Positions 24,670 through 34,100 of a stretch of DNA of 64,000 bases are shown piece by piece. The stretch spans positions 1 through 64,000 of the forward strand of contig NZ_JAACFT010000005.1 of NCBI RefSeq assembly GCF_029051685.1, in the 5' to 3' direction. The notes beneath the pieces are model-generated. The model did not search any database, had not been told where the DNA came from, and worked only from the letters and a program-made list of their open reading frames with translations. Position 1 is the first letter of the stretch; each line of letters opens with the position of its first letter. The translations under genes were made by a program, and so were the position numbers. This DNA comes from Bradyrhizobium sp. CSA207. GTDB taxonomy: Bacteria; Pseudomonadota; Alphaproteobacteria; Rhizobiales; Xanthobacteraceae.

Positions 24670-27600
24670 TTACCTGTTCAACGGGATGACTTTTAGGGAT
24701 TCGATGCCTCGATCGTCGACTATCTTGACCGCGATGCATTGATTTTCTCCCGCCGTAAAGGGCAGGGAAACCGTCCCGTGAAACTGATCAAGCAGATCTT
24801 GGTCTAGCTCGGCCCGCAGAGTCTTCTTCAGTCGAAGCCAGCCGTCTTTCTTGCCGGCCATTGGGAAGAATACCTGATGAGGGAACAGGGAGCGTTGATC
24901 ATAGTCCGGGTCGAGCGACCACATAGCGATTTTATTTTTCCCACCTGAGACCAGCTCTCCAAGCTTGGTGTCGAAGTAGTCGAAGCCGTGAACCTCGATC
25001 TGCCAACGACCATCCGGCAGCGCTCGCACCTCGACATCGGGCTGCCCCATCAACCAGAAGCTCTCGTTGCTGGAACGAGCCTTCTTCAGATCCTCCGTCA
25101 ACAAATCGGTGTTCATCTGGACCCGAAGCATGGTTACGCCTGGCCAGTTGATTTCATCAATGTCCTTGGCTGCTTCTGGATCAAAGGTAAAGGCACAGAA
25201 AATGACAAACTTTGGAGAGGGACGCAGTTTCTCGGCGTCTTTCAGAGCTAGCTCGACCTGACGCTGTTCGAGAGCCGCATGCTCTGGGCCAAAGCTTACG
25301 ACGACTCGCTCGCCTGTATCTGCCAGCGCGCCGGTCGCATGTAGGTTTCTTAAGCCGGGTATCGGCTCCAGTTCTGCGAACTTGAGCTTTTGGCCGCCCT
25401 TGCCGCGAACACCAGCTTTAATGAGTTCGTCGCGCCAGGAGGCTTGGCGAGAGGTTTCACCAGATCGCGCAATCGAACTGTCTGAGCTTGTTCCGGCCAC
25501 CGCCTGATCAAGACTCATGACCGTGGGATTCGGAACGGCTTCTACGCTAAACGGACTCGCGATGCGGAGTTTGTTCGGCTCGATCTCTGGATCATCGTAA
25601 AGAACCTCCGGCTCTGCGTGTGCCGCAATTGATTGGTCAGTCTTCTCTTGCATCACACGTCGCGCGGCATGGAAATCGTTGAAAGGTCCCTCAGCCGCAG
25701 AAGGCCAGTCGGCAGGCCACTCCACCGGCACCTCCCATTCGCGAAGGGAATCACCTTTGGCGAAGTTCAGCGTCTTCTGCTTGCGCGGGCCGATTGGGAC
25801 CACGAACTTTGGACCGGAGGTCATCGCCCTATTGAGAGCGTCCAATGCGGTTGTGATCGCGGGATGATATTTTTCGAAAATATCATCGATCTCTGGGTTT
25901 GTAGCGATGGACCGCAATGTGACGTGCGGGATCGTCCGGTACGAAAATCCGGCCTTAAGCCCTTCGTGGGGATACCGAAGTGCGTAGTAGTCGAAGCTCG
26001 ACGTCATCAACCGCTGCTTGGCCAGTGTAACTGCAACTCGGGACGTATCGCATGTAATCCAACGCCGCCCCCATTTTTCGGCGACGAACGCGGTCGTGCC
26101 GGAGCCACAAGTGGGATCAAAAACCAAGTCACCCGGGTCAGTCGTCATCAATAGACAGCGTTCGACAAATTTCGGGGCGGTTTCCACTACGTAGCGCTTG
26201 CCCTGCGCGGCTGGCTTGTCCGTCCAGCAGTTTTCAAACTGAGATAGCGGAAAATCGCGGTTGAATTGCTTGTAGTAGGGGTCCTTGCCAAGCAGGAAAA
26301 GGCGATTGGCGCGTATCAACCGTGCCATCCCTTCGGGATTGGTCGACCAGCTTTTGTTTCCTGGAGGGGGAAATTTCTCGCCCTGGAAGTCCAGATCGAA
26401 GGTGCATGACTCTGTGAAGCCAGAGGATGTCGCATTTCGTCTGCGATATACCGTGTTCTGAAAGTCTTCGCTGTCGCGGTCGTCGGGCGCGCCCTCTCCA
26501 GGATAAAGGTCGAAGAAGCGATATTCGTTGTCGTCGGAAATGTCGCGCGGTTTGAAGATGCCGCGAAACTTCATTTGCTCGACATCCTTGGCGTACCAGA
26601 GCAAGTGGTCGTATACACGAGCCACCCCTTTTTGGCCTAAGGGGTCGGTGGCCTTGAACGCAATTTGAGCCGCGAAGTTTTCCGCTCCGAAAATCTCGTC
26701 AAGCAATTGCCGCACGAGATGAAGGTTCTCGTCTCCAATCTGGACGAAGATGCTGCCTGTCTCATGCAGGAGTTCTTTGATCAGCAGCAGCCGATCGCGG
26801 AGATACGTAAGGTACGAATGGATCCCAAGCTCCCACGTATCGCGGAAGGCCTTGATCATCTCGGGTTCTTGGGTCAGGTCGGCGTCGGCACCATCCTTTA
26901 CATCGCGCTTGCTGACGAATGGTTGGAAGTTGGAGCCGTACTTAATGCCGTAGGGCGGGTCGATGTAGATCATCTGAACTTGGCCCGCCAAACTCTCCTT
27001 CTGCAGAAGGGAGTTCATGACAAGTAGCGAGTCACCCGCGATCAGGCGATTGGACCAGTTCTTCTCGTGCTTATAGAAATCAACAGCTTGGCGAAGCGGT
27101 AGGTTCTCGAACGGAGCATCAAACAAGCCTGGCTGTACAGGCCGTTCTGCGGCAGATTTATCGGCTTTCATGCGACGCCGCACTGCTGCCAATATGCTCG
27201 CGGGGTCGATGCGTTCATGAACGTGCAGTGAGACGGTATCAACCTCGAACGTCGTGCGTTCGGCCTTACCTGCCCAATCGAGATAAGGAGATTGCAGACG
27301 TTTAAGCTCCGCGAGCGCTTCCCGCATGCGCTCTGAATCGTTGCTCTTCAGGGCATCGTCGATGAGCGATTCGACCCTGCTTCGCGCGCCGTCAAATTGC
27401 AGGGCAGGATCAATGTGGGGGTCGTAGCGCCAAACGGTTTCTGGTTGATCGGGATCGTTTTCCGGATGGACCATGCCCACTTCCGGATTGTTCACCCGCC
27501 TATCCGGGTACCGGTAGCTGACGATCTGCCCAGGTCCGGAGGGTGCCTTTCGCCGTTTCGCCTTCGCTTTCTTGGCTGTCGGCGAGGTGGTCGTCGTTGG

Positions 27601-27879
27601 CTCTTCCTGCGCCTCCAGCTCAAACTCGTTATCCGCTTCTGCGGCGGGTTGCAGGGGCGGTTCTGGTCTGTAAATGACAGAGCCGTTGCCACGCGTTCGG
27701 CCGTGAGCGATCTCTCCCGCCTCGATTAGCTCTGTACTCGCCTTGTTGAAGGCGGTCTCGGAGAAATCGGGGAGTTGATGCGCCAAGATTGCGAGAAGGG
27801 CCTTGGTGGCAATGGGCGTTCCATCCCGGGGAACGTTTTCAAGAATGAACTTCCTTAGCTCGCTGCCACCCATCATCAT
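24670..27879 (-). CDS. Type III-like DNA methyltransferase (Mod) subunit
   Basis: 1069 residues. The catalytic motif IV is MIYIDPPYGIKYG near residue 305, and the AdoMet-binding motif I is DPTCGSGTTAF near 588, the beta-class order of N6-adenine methyltransferases used by type III Mod proteins. It is longer than usual: an N-terminal winged-helix-like segment (about 1-75) and a Lys/Thr-rich linker precede the family core, and a 350-residue C-terminal part follows. The Mod subunit sets specificity and is needed by the downstream Res subunit. Three ATG codons in a row open the gene; the first was taken. Confidence 0.85.
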   Translation of the reverse strand: MMMGGSELRKFILENVPRDGTPIATKALLAILAHQLPDFSETAFNKASTELIEAGEIAHGRTRGNGSVIYRPEPPLQPAAEADNEFELEAQEEPTTTTSPTAKKAKAKRRKAPSGPGQIVSYRYPDRRVNNPEVGMVHPENDPDQPETVWRYDPHIDPALQFDGARSRVESLIDDALKSNDSERMREALAELKRLQSPYLDWAGKAERTTFEVDTVSLHVHERIDPASILAAVRRRMKADKSAAERPVQPGLFDAPFENLPLRQAVDFYKHEKNWSNRLIAGDSLLVMNSLLQKESLAGQVQMIYIDPPYGIKYGSNFQPFVSKRDVKDGADADLTQEPEMIKAFRDTWELGIHSYLTYLRDRLLLIKELLHETGSIFVQIGDENLHLVRQLLDEIFGAENFAAQIAFKATDPLGQKGVARVYDHLLWYAKDVEQMKFRGIFKPRDISDDNEYRFFDLYPGEGAPDDRDSEDFQNTVYRRRNATSSGFTESCTFDLDFQGEKFPPPGNKSWSTNPEGMARLIRANRLFLLGKDPYYKQFNRDFPLSQFENCWTDKPAAQGKRYVVETAPKFVERCLLMTTDPGDLVFDPTCGSGTTAFVAEKWGRRWITCDTSRVAVTLAKQRLMTSSFDYYALRYPHEGLKAGFSYRTIPHVTLRSIATNPEIDDIFEKYHPAITTALDALNRAMTSGPKFVVPIGPRKQKTLNFAKGDSLREWEVPVEWPADWPSAAEGPFNDFHAARRVMQEKTDQSIAAHAEPEVLYDDPEIEPNKLRIASPFSVEAVPNPTVMSLDQAVAGTSSDSSIARSGETSRQASWRDELIKAGVRGKGGQKLKFAELEPIPGLRNLHATGALADTGERVVVSFGPEHAALEQRQVELALKDAEKLRPSPKFVIFCAFTFDPEAAKDIDEINWPGVTMLRVQMNTDLLTEDLKKARSSNESFWLMGQPDVEVRALPDGRWQIEVHGFDYFDTKLGELVSGGKNKIAMWSLDPDYDQRSLFPHQVFFPMAGKKDGWLRLKKTLRAELDQDLLDQFHGTVSLPFTAGENQCIAVKIVDDRGIESLKVIPLNR

Positions 27880-28250
27880 TGCCCGGTCTTCCTCGCCCTC
27901 TTTGCTGTTTGCTGGGCCTAACTCTATGTGAAACTTGACGAAAACGTCTAGGAATTTGTGGATTCTGATCGCCGCTTGTAATGATTTCAGCTCGTTAGAC
28001 TACCCCGACTTAGGCGTTATCCCGGGAAAATTGGCGGAGACTCATGTGACGCCTAGGTCATTGGGTGTCGCTGAGAAGTGCACCGGGCAAGTCGAGTCGA
28101 GGCTCGGTCTGCGACGCGCGGAGACTTCTCGATCGCTTTGAGAGGGTCCCTTGCTTGGTCATGCTACCAAAGTTGTTTGGGTTCAACCATGACTTGCAAA
28201 TACGTGATAGGATAGTTTCTCAAAATCTTAAGAGGGGGGACGAATCGAAC
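27880..28250. promoter_or_regulatory. Divergent region between two defence operons
   Basis: About 370 bases between the divergent mod gene and the helicase-nuclease gene. It is AT-richer around 27,930-28,000 and probably holds both promoters. The frame of the downstream gene runs back to 28065, but that stretch does not look like protein of the family. Confidence 0.35.
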
Positions 28251-31200
28251 GTGGCTAGTGCCGGGGCAGCGCTTCCGAAGCGTGAATTCACCAAGAGCAA
28301 GATGTCAATGTACCTGCGCACGCTCTGCGACAGGGAGCTCTATTTATCTTTATTTTCAAACAACCCTGTCGAACTTAGCAAAGCCGGGCTGCCGATACCT
28401 CTTAAATCCCGTCCCGGCGTTCAGCTGATTACAGCTTCCGGCCGCGAGTTCGAATACGAGCAATACAACATCCTTTGCAGCTCGTTGCCCAACAACGTCT
28501 ATGCGAAGAGCAGCGGTACAGCGCCTGTACCGCTTGCTGAGGCGCTAGGAAAAGTCACCAAGCCAACGCTGATCCTTCAGCCCCAATTCGAGCCTGAGAA
28601 GTTCCGAGACACGGTTCTGACGAACATTGGCGTCGCCAAAGAGAACCTGAAATACATTCCGCCGATGTCGGGATTGCGCCCAGATATCGTATTTGCAGAT
28701 GCGCGCCGAAAAAACGAATTTGAAATCTTGCCCGATGGTACGCGCCGCCAGCTGGCGGATGACGACAAGCGCATGGCGCTTTCGGTCATCGATTTGAAAA
28801 ATATAACCGAGGCAAATGCCAGCTACTCGGCGGAAGTCTGCCTGTATGCCATCTTCGTTTCCAACTGGCTCCATAACGAAGGTAAGGCCTACTTGGAGAA
28901 GTTTTTCGTATCGGATCGTGTGTATCTATGGCGCCACGTGGAGATGCCTACGTTCACAGGCATTCTGGCTACCAAGGCCGGCGGCGATCATGAGAATCGG
29001 TTGAAGGCCTTGCGACAGGACTTGGAAGACGGGCTCGTCCTATTCCTGATCTACATGCCGAGCGTCCGTAAGTTCTTTGCCGAGGACTTGCCACGGGTCG
29101 TCCACCTCGGCGACACGCAAGGCTGGAACGCGGTGCCTTACCACGTCAATCCACGTTGTAGTTCTTGCGACTGGCTAGGGAATAGGGTCTGGCTCTCGGA
29201 CGACGACCGCAAGTATTTCGATGCCGATCCGAACCATTATTGCTCGCCTGCTGCCGAAAGTTCCGATCACCTCTCGAAAATGGCGACGCTGAGCCGAGGG
29301 GCTAGCAACGTGCTTCAAGCGGGCGGCCATCCGAAGGTGGCCGCATTGGAGAAAATCACTCCAGATTCTCCAATTTTGCGAAAGCACTCGTTGCTCAAGC
29401 AGGATCGAGGGCAGATCTCCTTTCGCGCCCTCGCTATTGCGTCAGGACAAATCAGCGTCGATACGTCATCGAAAGTCGGAGGCCTGGCCAAGCGCCGAAA
29501 TGCCGAGTTCAACATTGTCGTGAACTTTGACTCGGGCTCCGGACTTCTAACTGGAATAGCGATACGCGGTACGCTGTTTGCGCCTTACCTCCACAAATTC
29601 CCAGCGGCGGAAGGCAAGGAACCCCTGTCGATAAAGTCGCTGGGAGAAGATGCCTTCGTAGTAGGTAAGGATACCGCAGTCGCTGAATGGGCCGCACTCC
29701 TGGCTTTCATCGAGCGGTTTGCCGATTGGATTGAGGGAGCGGAGAAAGAATTTTCTGCAAACAAGTTCGGTACTTTGCATACCCAGATTTGTTTCTGGGA
29801 GGTCCGCCAATACGAAGAGTTGTGCAACGCATTTGGCCGTCACTTGCTGAACATTCTTGATCTCCCAGAGCGCGCGCAAAAAGCGCTAGCGTGGATATTC
29901 CCGCCAGAAGAACTCATGGAGAAGTCCGACGCCATTTGTCCCAACATTGTTTTCATTCGAGACATTGTGTCGGGCTCCGTGCGGTCACCACAACGCTTTG
30001 CGGTGACGCTGCTTGGCACAGCCGAGCATTATCATCTTGACCGGATGACACCGCGCAAGATTGATAACTACTATCTTGAGCCTCTGGGTAACTCGATTCC
30101 GCGCGAACGCATCTTCGAGATCTGGAAGTCGACAACCGGAACAGTACGGATATTTGGAAAGACGCGACCGATCACTGAAGCGATCAACCGGTATGGTGAC
30201 GTGCTAAAGGCCCACACATGGGCCCTCGCGAGTATCGTTGCCCGCCTCCATGACGACCTGAAGAACAGCATCAGCGGTGACGCTCCAGTTCTTTCTACGA
30301 CAGTGCCAACTGGCATGACCGGCGTCGCGTACGACTCGAAGCTATGGGATCGATGGTCTCAGGTCTCGGCCGCTGTTGCAAAGACTGAATCTCTGGGATC
30401 GTTCATAGCTCGCGCCGAGGCCTTGGAAGCTTCCTACAAAGCCATTCTCCTAACGAAGCTCATCAAGGACCACGGAAACAATCAATACGAGTTTGAAGTA
30501 AGCGAAGATTCCTCAGAGGCCAAAATAGAAGAGGGCGACACGTGTACGATCGGCATCGTTAGCTGGCCCGGATTTCCCTTGTGCCACGGGAAGTTTCTGG
30601 GGCTGAACTTGGACCTCAAGCTTGCCTTTACGCCGATGTACAAGGTCATTGCCGCCCATATCGATGTGTTTGACAGGATCGGAAAAAGGCTGACGCTGAC
30701 GCTGCGCTCCAAGTGGGCCGGCGTCGACGCAATATTTAACGAGGTAATGGCCAACGACGTACTTCCGATTGGAAAGGAGCCGATTTACCTCCTGGAGGAC
30801 TCCTCGTTTGACGATTCTGGAGTCGTCAGCGCCATCCTCAAAGAGATTGGAAATCCCAAATGCGCGATTGCTGCTCCCGAGGCGTTGGCTGCTATGGGCG
30901 CGTCGGCCGCGAAGAAGATCGCGAAGGGAACCGACGATGACACGCCGATAGCCGAGGTTATTTGGCAAGCGAACAAGCTCGCAGCCAACACGATAAGGAA
31001 TACAAAGGACGTCGATGCTATCGTCGCCTTTGCGACTACTGCGAACAAGCACACTCTCAATGCGAGCCAGATCGCGGCCGTAAGGTCATGTGCGGAGCGC
31101 CAGCTTACAATCGTGTGGGGTCCGCCGGGCACCGGGAAAACGGACACTCTTGTTGCTTTTCTGCATTCGGTTATCCGGCAAAAGAAAGCTCGGAAGATCC

Positions 31201-32516
31201 TTATTGCGGGTCCAAACTACCGGACGGTTGAAGAGTTGTCTGAGCGCCTCGTCGCAAATCTCGAAAAGGACGCTTCGGCCGCCTGCGATTTTTATTGGCT
31301 GTACTCGAAATCAAGAGGGCCAAAGCCAATCAAAACAGCAACTAAACATTTTCTCTTGAAGTCTGCGACGAGAGACTCCAACGACCCTGTCTATCAAGAA
31401 CTCCTCGGAAGCATTGCGGAGGATGAAAAGGTCACCGTCGTATCCAGCACGTCGCATATCGTGAATTCGCTCACCAAAGATGCTGGGACGATTGGTTCTG
31501 TCGTTGACGAGCTATTTGACCTCGTTGTTCTTGACGAGAGCTCTCAAATTCCGGTCACCTTGGCGCTTCGCCCGCTCGGGACGCTTAAGCCACATGGGCA
31601 GGTCATCATTGCTGGTGATCATATGCAAATGCCTCCCATCCAGCGCTTGGAGCCGCCAAAGGGTGCTGAGCACCTCGTCGGGAGCATTCAGGAATATCTG
31701 ATCACTCGGTTTGGGATCGTCCCGCTGCCCCTGCTGCTGAACTATCGTTCGAACAGCGATCTAGTGGATTATGCACGGTTGTTGGGTTATCCGGCTGAAC
31801 TCAAAGCCGCTGTGCCAGTGAGAGATCTGCAGTTTGTCCAACCACTCGAGCCGATAACGAAGAGCATGCCCAAAGGGCTGCCAGTCACGTCGGCTTACGA
31901 CGAATTGTTGAAGACAGATCGGCGTGTGACTGCACTCATCCATGAGGATGTTACTTCGTCCCAGGCGAACGAACTTGAAGCCGGCCTGGTCGCGGGCCTA
32001 GCTTATGTGGCGCGGCAAGTCGCGGCGCGTGAGCTTTTTGAGGGAAAAGATGGGCCCAAAACAGCGTATTCGGACGATGACTTCTTCACGCAAGGGATTG
32101 GCATAGTCACCCCGCACAAGGCGCAGAAAGCCCTCGTGGTGCGCAAGCTAATTGAACTGTTCCCTAAAGCGGATCCAAACGCCGTCTTCGAGGCAGTCGA
32201 CACCGTCGAGCGCTTTCAAGGCGGGCAGCGGGATACAATCATCGTTTCCTTCGGAGTCGGAGATACCGACATTATTGAAGGTGAGGAGGAGTTTCTTCTT
32301 CAGTTGGAGCGCACGAATGTTGCTGTCTCCCGAGCGCGGGCAAAGTGTATCGTGCTAATGCCCAAGTCTCTCGCATACCACTTGCCAACCGATGAAAAGG
32401 CCGCAGCCACATCAATCGCCTTGAAATCCTATCTTGAGGAGTTCTGCGGCCAGCGCAAAGCCATCAACATTGAGTGGAACGGGGAGAAGCGGAGCGGAGA
32501 GGTCCGCTGGCATTAG
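28251..32516 (+). CDS. RecB-like nuclease fused to Upf1-type SF1 helicase
   Basis: About 1421 residues from a GTG at 28251. The opening FTKSKMSMYLRTLCDRELYL is typical of RecB/Cas4-like proteins related to the TM0106 family. A PD-(D/E)XK core follows (LRPDIVFAD, then LSVIDLKNITEAN and a helix rich in aromatic residues), then a cysteine cluster (NPRCSSCDW and a Cys about 40 residues on) that may bind a metal. The C-terminal 450 residues are an SF1B helicase: Walker A GPPGTGKTDT near 955, Walker B VVLDESSQIP near 1092, FQGGQRDTIIVSF, and NVAVSRARA. The start is uncertain (GTG 28065 and ATG 28161 are in frame). It overlaps the convergent methyltransferase gene by four bases. Confidence 0.8.
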   Translation: MASAGAALPKREFTKSKMSMYLRTLCDRELYLSLFSNNPVELSKAGLPIPLKSRPGVQLITASGREFEYEQYNILCSSLPNNVYAKSSGTAPVPLAEALGKVTKPTLILQPQFEPEKFRDTVLTNIGVAKENLKYIPPMSGLRPDIVFADARRKNEFEILPDGTRRQLADDDKRMALSVIDLKNITEANASYSAEVCLYAIFVSNWLHNEGKAYLEKFFVSDRVYLWRHVEMPTFTGILATKAGGDHENRLKALRQDLEDGLVLFLIYMPSVRKFFAEDLPRVVHLGDTQGWNAVPYHVNPRCSSCDWLGNRVWLSDDDRKYFDADPNHYCSPAAESSDHLSKMATLSRGASNVLQAGGHPKVAALEKITPDSPILRKHSLLKQDRGQISFRALAIASGQISVDTSSKVGGLAKRRNAEFNIVVNFDSGSGLLTGIAIRGTLFAPYLHKFPAAEGKEPLSIKSLGEDAFVVGKDTAVAEWAALLAFIERFADWIEGAEKEFSANKFGTLHTQICFWEVRQYEELCNAFGRHLLNILDLPERAQKALAWIFPPEELMEKSDAICPNIVFIRDIVSGSVRSPQRFAVTLLGTAEHYHLDRMTPRKIDNYYLEPLGNSIPRERIFEIWKSTTGTVRIFGKTRPITEAINRYGDVLKAHTWALASIVARLHDDLKNSISGDAPVLSTTVPTGMTGVAYDSKLWDRWSQVSAAVAKTESLGSFIARAEALEASYKAILLTKLIKDHGNNQYEFEVSEDSSEAKIEEGDTCTIGIVSWPGFPLCHGKFLGLNLDLKLAFTPMYKVIAAHIDVFDRIGKRLTLTLRSKWAGVDAIFNEVMANDVLPIGKEPIYLLEDSSFDDSGVVSAILKEIGNPKCAIAAPEALAAMGASAAKKIAKGTDDDTPIAEVIWQANKLAANTIRNTKDVDAIVAFATTANKHTLNASQIAAVRSCAERQLTIVWGPPGTGKTDTLVAFLHSVIRQKKARKILIAGPNYRTVEELSERLVANLEKDASAACDFYWLYSKSRGPKPIKTATKHFLLKSATRDSNDPVYQELLGSIAEDEKVTVVSSTSHIVNSLTKDAGTIGSVVDELFDLVVLDESSQIPVTLALRPLGTLKPHGQVIIAGDHMQMPPIQRLEPPKGAEHLVGSIQEYLITRFGIVPLPLLLNYRSNSDLVDYARLLGYPAELKAAVPVRDLQFVQPLEPITKSMPKGLPVTSAYDELLKTDRRVTALIHEDVTSSQANELEAGLVAGLAYVARQVAARELFEGKDGPKTAYSDDDFFTQGIGIVTPHKAQKALVVRKLIELFPKADPNAVFEAVDTVERFQGGQRDTIIVSFGVGDTDIIEGEEEFLLQLERTNVAVSRARAKCIVLMPKSLAYHLPTDEKAAATSIALKSYLEEFCGQRKAINIEWNGEKRSGEVRWH

Positions 32517-33628
32517 CTGAGAACAGCGTGGAAGTCGTACTCGCTGGCTGGGTCTGACTCTCGCCCCATGTAATCGGCCTGCCGCTTGCCTGAGTGTGAG
32601 GTTTCAGCGTTCCTTACTGACAAGAGCTTCCAATCACCTGCAAGTTCAAGCGACGCCTTCATTATTTGCCGGGCGTCGCTCTTCGCGGACGGGATGCTAC
32701 CGAACCGAACGTAAAGGTGCGCGTCGTCCTGCGCGCGTTTGGCAACATTGCTCCAAACTTTGGCAAGATCTTCAATGAAGCGTTCGTGCCCCGTGTGAGT
32801 GAGTTGATTGTGATTCTCGTAGTCAATCTCCTCGTCCCCGCCGAGAAACCACATCCGGAGCCACTGATCTTGGACGTAGGTCCGCATGCCATAGTAGGGC
32901 GGTGACGTAATCGTCACTATGGGTCCTTTGACCTTGGCAAATGACATGGCTTTTCGCGCGTCAAGGCATTTCACGTTCTGAATTCGGCTAGCGGAGGCCG
33001 AATTCAGATCAGCGATTCGTTTCAGTTTCTTTGTAAGCACGTCAATAACAGATGCCGTCGGTGGGATGAGGTTACGCTCTTGCCAGTACCTCACCGAATA
33101 GTCTGGCTTCGAGGCAAACGTTCTCGGCATCTGGTTTGAGAAATAGCTGAACGAGCCACCCGGAACGGGCAATGGTCCATGGAGGCATCCCAGTGTGGCC
33201 GCTCGTAATATCGCCGAGGCGTCGGTAACTTTCTTCTCGCGGAGGAGTCCCTCGCGAAGGCTGCAAATCTGCAACAGCGTCTTGTTTGAAAAAGCATGTC
33301 GGAAGAACTGGCCCTCGGGAATATTCTTCGGAGCTTTGGAAATCAGTCTCTCTGCAAGAGCAATCACGTCTTCGTAGTCTGCGCTGGCCAATTTAGCTTG
33401 CGCTATTGCGGCGGCAATTGGCGATGTGTCCAAGCCGTAAGACCGCAGACCAAGCTTTCGAGCGGCGTAGATGGTTGTCCCCCGACCACAGAATGGGTCG
33501 TAGACCGTCGGAGAGTCCTTCCTGTGCTTTTTCAGGAGCCGTAAGGGAAATTCCAACGGAAACATCGTGTAGTACGGACATATCGCGTTGAACGCAAAAT
33601 CCTTGTTGTATGCATACGCGATGGTCAT
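32513..33628 (-). CDS. DNA methyltransferase, probably N4-cytosine or N6-adenine
   Basis: 371 residues. Motif I is YDPFCGRGTTIYAARK near residue 45, and motif IV is ITSPPYYGMRTY near 240; TSPPY is common in N4-cytosine enzymes but also occurs in adenine enzymes. The motif order I before IV marks it as gamma-like or a permuted class. There is no fused nuclease. It is unrelated in order to the Mod protein upstream. It converges on the RecB/helicase gene with a four-base overlap of stop codons, and that gene may be its restriction partner. Confidence 0.8.
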   Translation of the reverse strand: MTIAYAYNKDFAFNAICPYYTMFPLEFPLRLLKKHRKDSPTVYDPFCGRGTTIYAARKLGLRSYGLDTSPIAAAIAQAKLASADYEDVIALAERLISKAPKNIPEGQFFRHAFSNKTLLQICSLREGLLREKKVTDASAILRAATLGCLHGPLPVPGGSFSYFSNQMPRTFASKPDYSVRYWQERNLIPPTASVIDVLTKKLKRIADLNSASASRIQNVKCLDARKAMSFAKVKGPIVTITSPPYYGMRTYVQDQWLRMWFLGGDEEIDYENHNQLTHTGHERFIEDLAKVWSNVAKRAQDDAHLYVRFGSIPSAKSDARQIMKASLELAGDWKLLSVRNAETSHSGKRQADYMGRESDPASEYDFHAVLS

Positions 33629-33708
33629 CGATCCCCAATCAATTACCTCGACAATACTGCAACCGGAGTAAAGCCTAAAGTAGTTTTCGATTCGCCGTAC
33701 AATCCGAT

Positions 33709-34002
33709 TGGTGCGGGCGGCCGGACTCGAACCGGCACAGGCCTTGCGGCCCCACGGATTTTCATACCACTTCGGCTTTCGCCGCCGCCGATCCGGCGTT
33801 CGTGGTCTGGACTATCCCTTCACCTTGGCGATGCCCGCTGTAGGTGCTGCCCGTCTAGTCTCTACACCTTCCCCCTGGCGGGGGCTTGGCTCGGGATTGC
33901 CAGTGAAGGTTTCCCCGACTTTGAGCAGTTCTGCTCCTGGAGTTTCCCCCAGGGCACTCAATGGCTTAAGTCCGATGCGTCTACCAGTTCCGCCACGCCC
34001 GC
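33709..34002 (-). tRNA. tRNA-Leu(UAA) interrupted by a group I intron
   Basis: The 5' exon (34002-33968) starts GCGGGCGTGGCGGAACTGG and ends CTT in the anticodon loop. The 3' exon (33762-33709) starts AAAATCC and ends CCGCCCGCACCA with an encoded CCA. The 7-bp acceptor stem is perfect (GCGGGCG/CGCCCGC), the T arm GCCGG TTCGAGT CCGGC is intact, and a variable arm of leucine type is present (GGGCCGCAAGGCC region). Joined, the exons give an 89-nt tRNA with anticodon UAA; one pair at the top of the anticodon stem is a U-U mismatch. It lies 98 bases downstream of the integrase gene on the same strand. Confidence 0.9.
33763..33967 (-). ncRNA. Group I self-splicing intron in tRNA-Leu(UAA)
   Basis: 205 nt inserted between U34 and A35 of the anticodon, the site used by cyanobacterial tRNA-Leu introns. 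The conserved core segments appear in order: Q-like AATCCCGAGCCAAGC, R-like GTAGAGACTAGACGG, and S-like AAGGGATAGTCC. The intron ends with the expected G, and the preceding exon ends in U. There is no internal ORF. The compact size and site fit subgroup IC3. The subgroup call is from pattern, not from a covariance model. Confidence 0.88.
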
Positions 34003-34100
34003 ATCGGCCCATCTATACGGCGCAAATTGCCTAAGGCAAAGGGAATACAGTTGTTTTCGCACACGCTTTGAGCAACGGGCGTCATGCCGGGTAGAGACCT

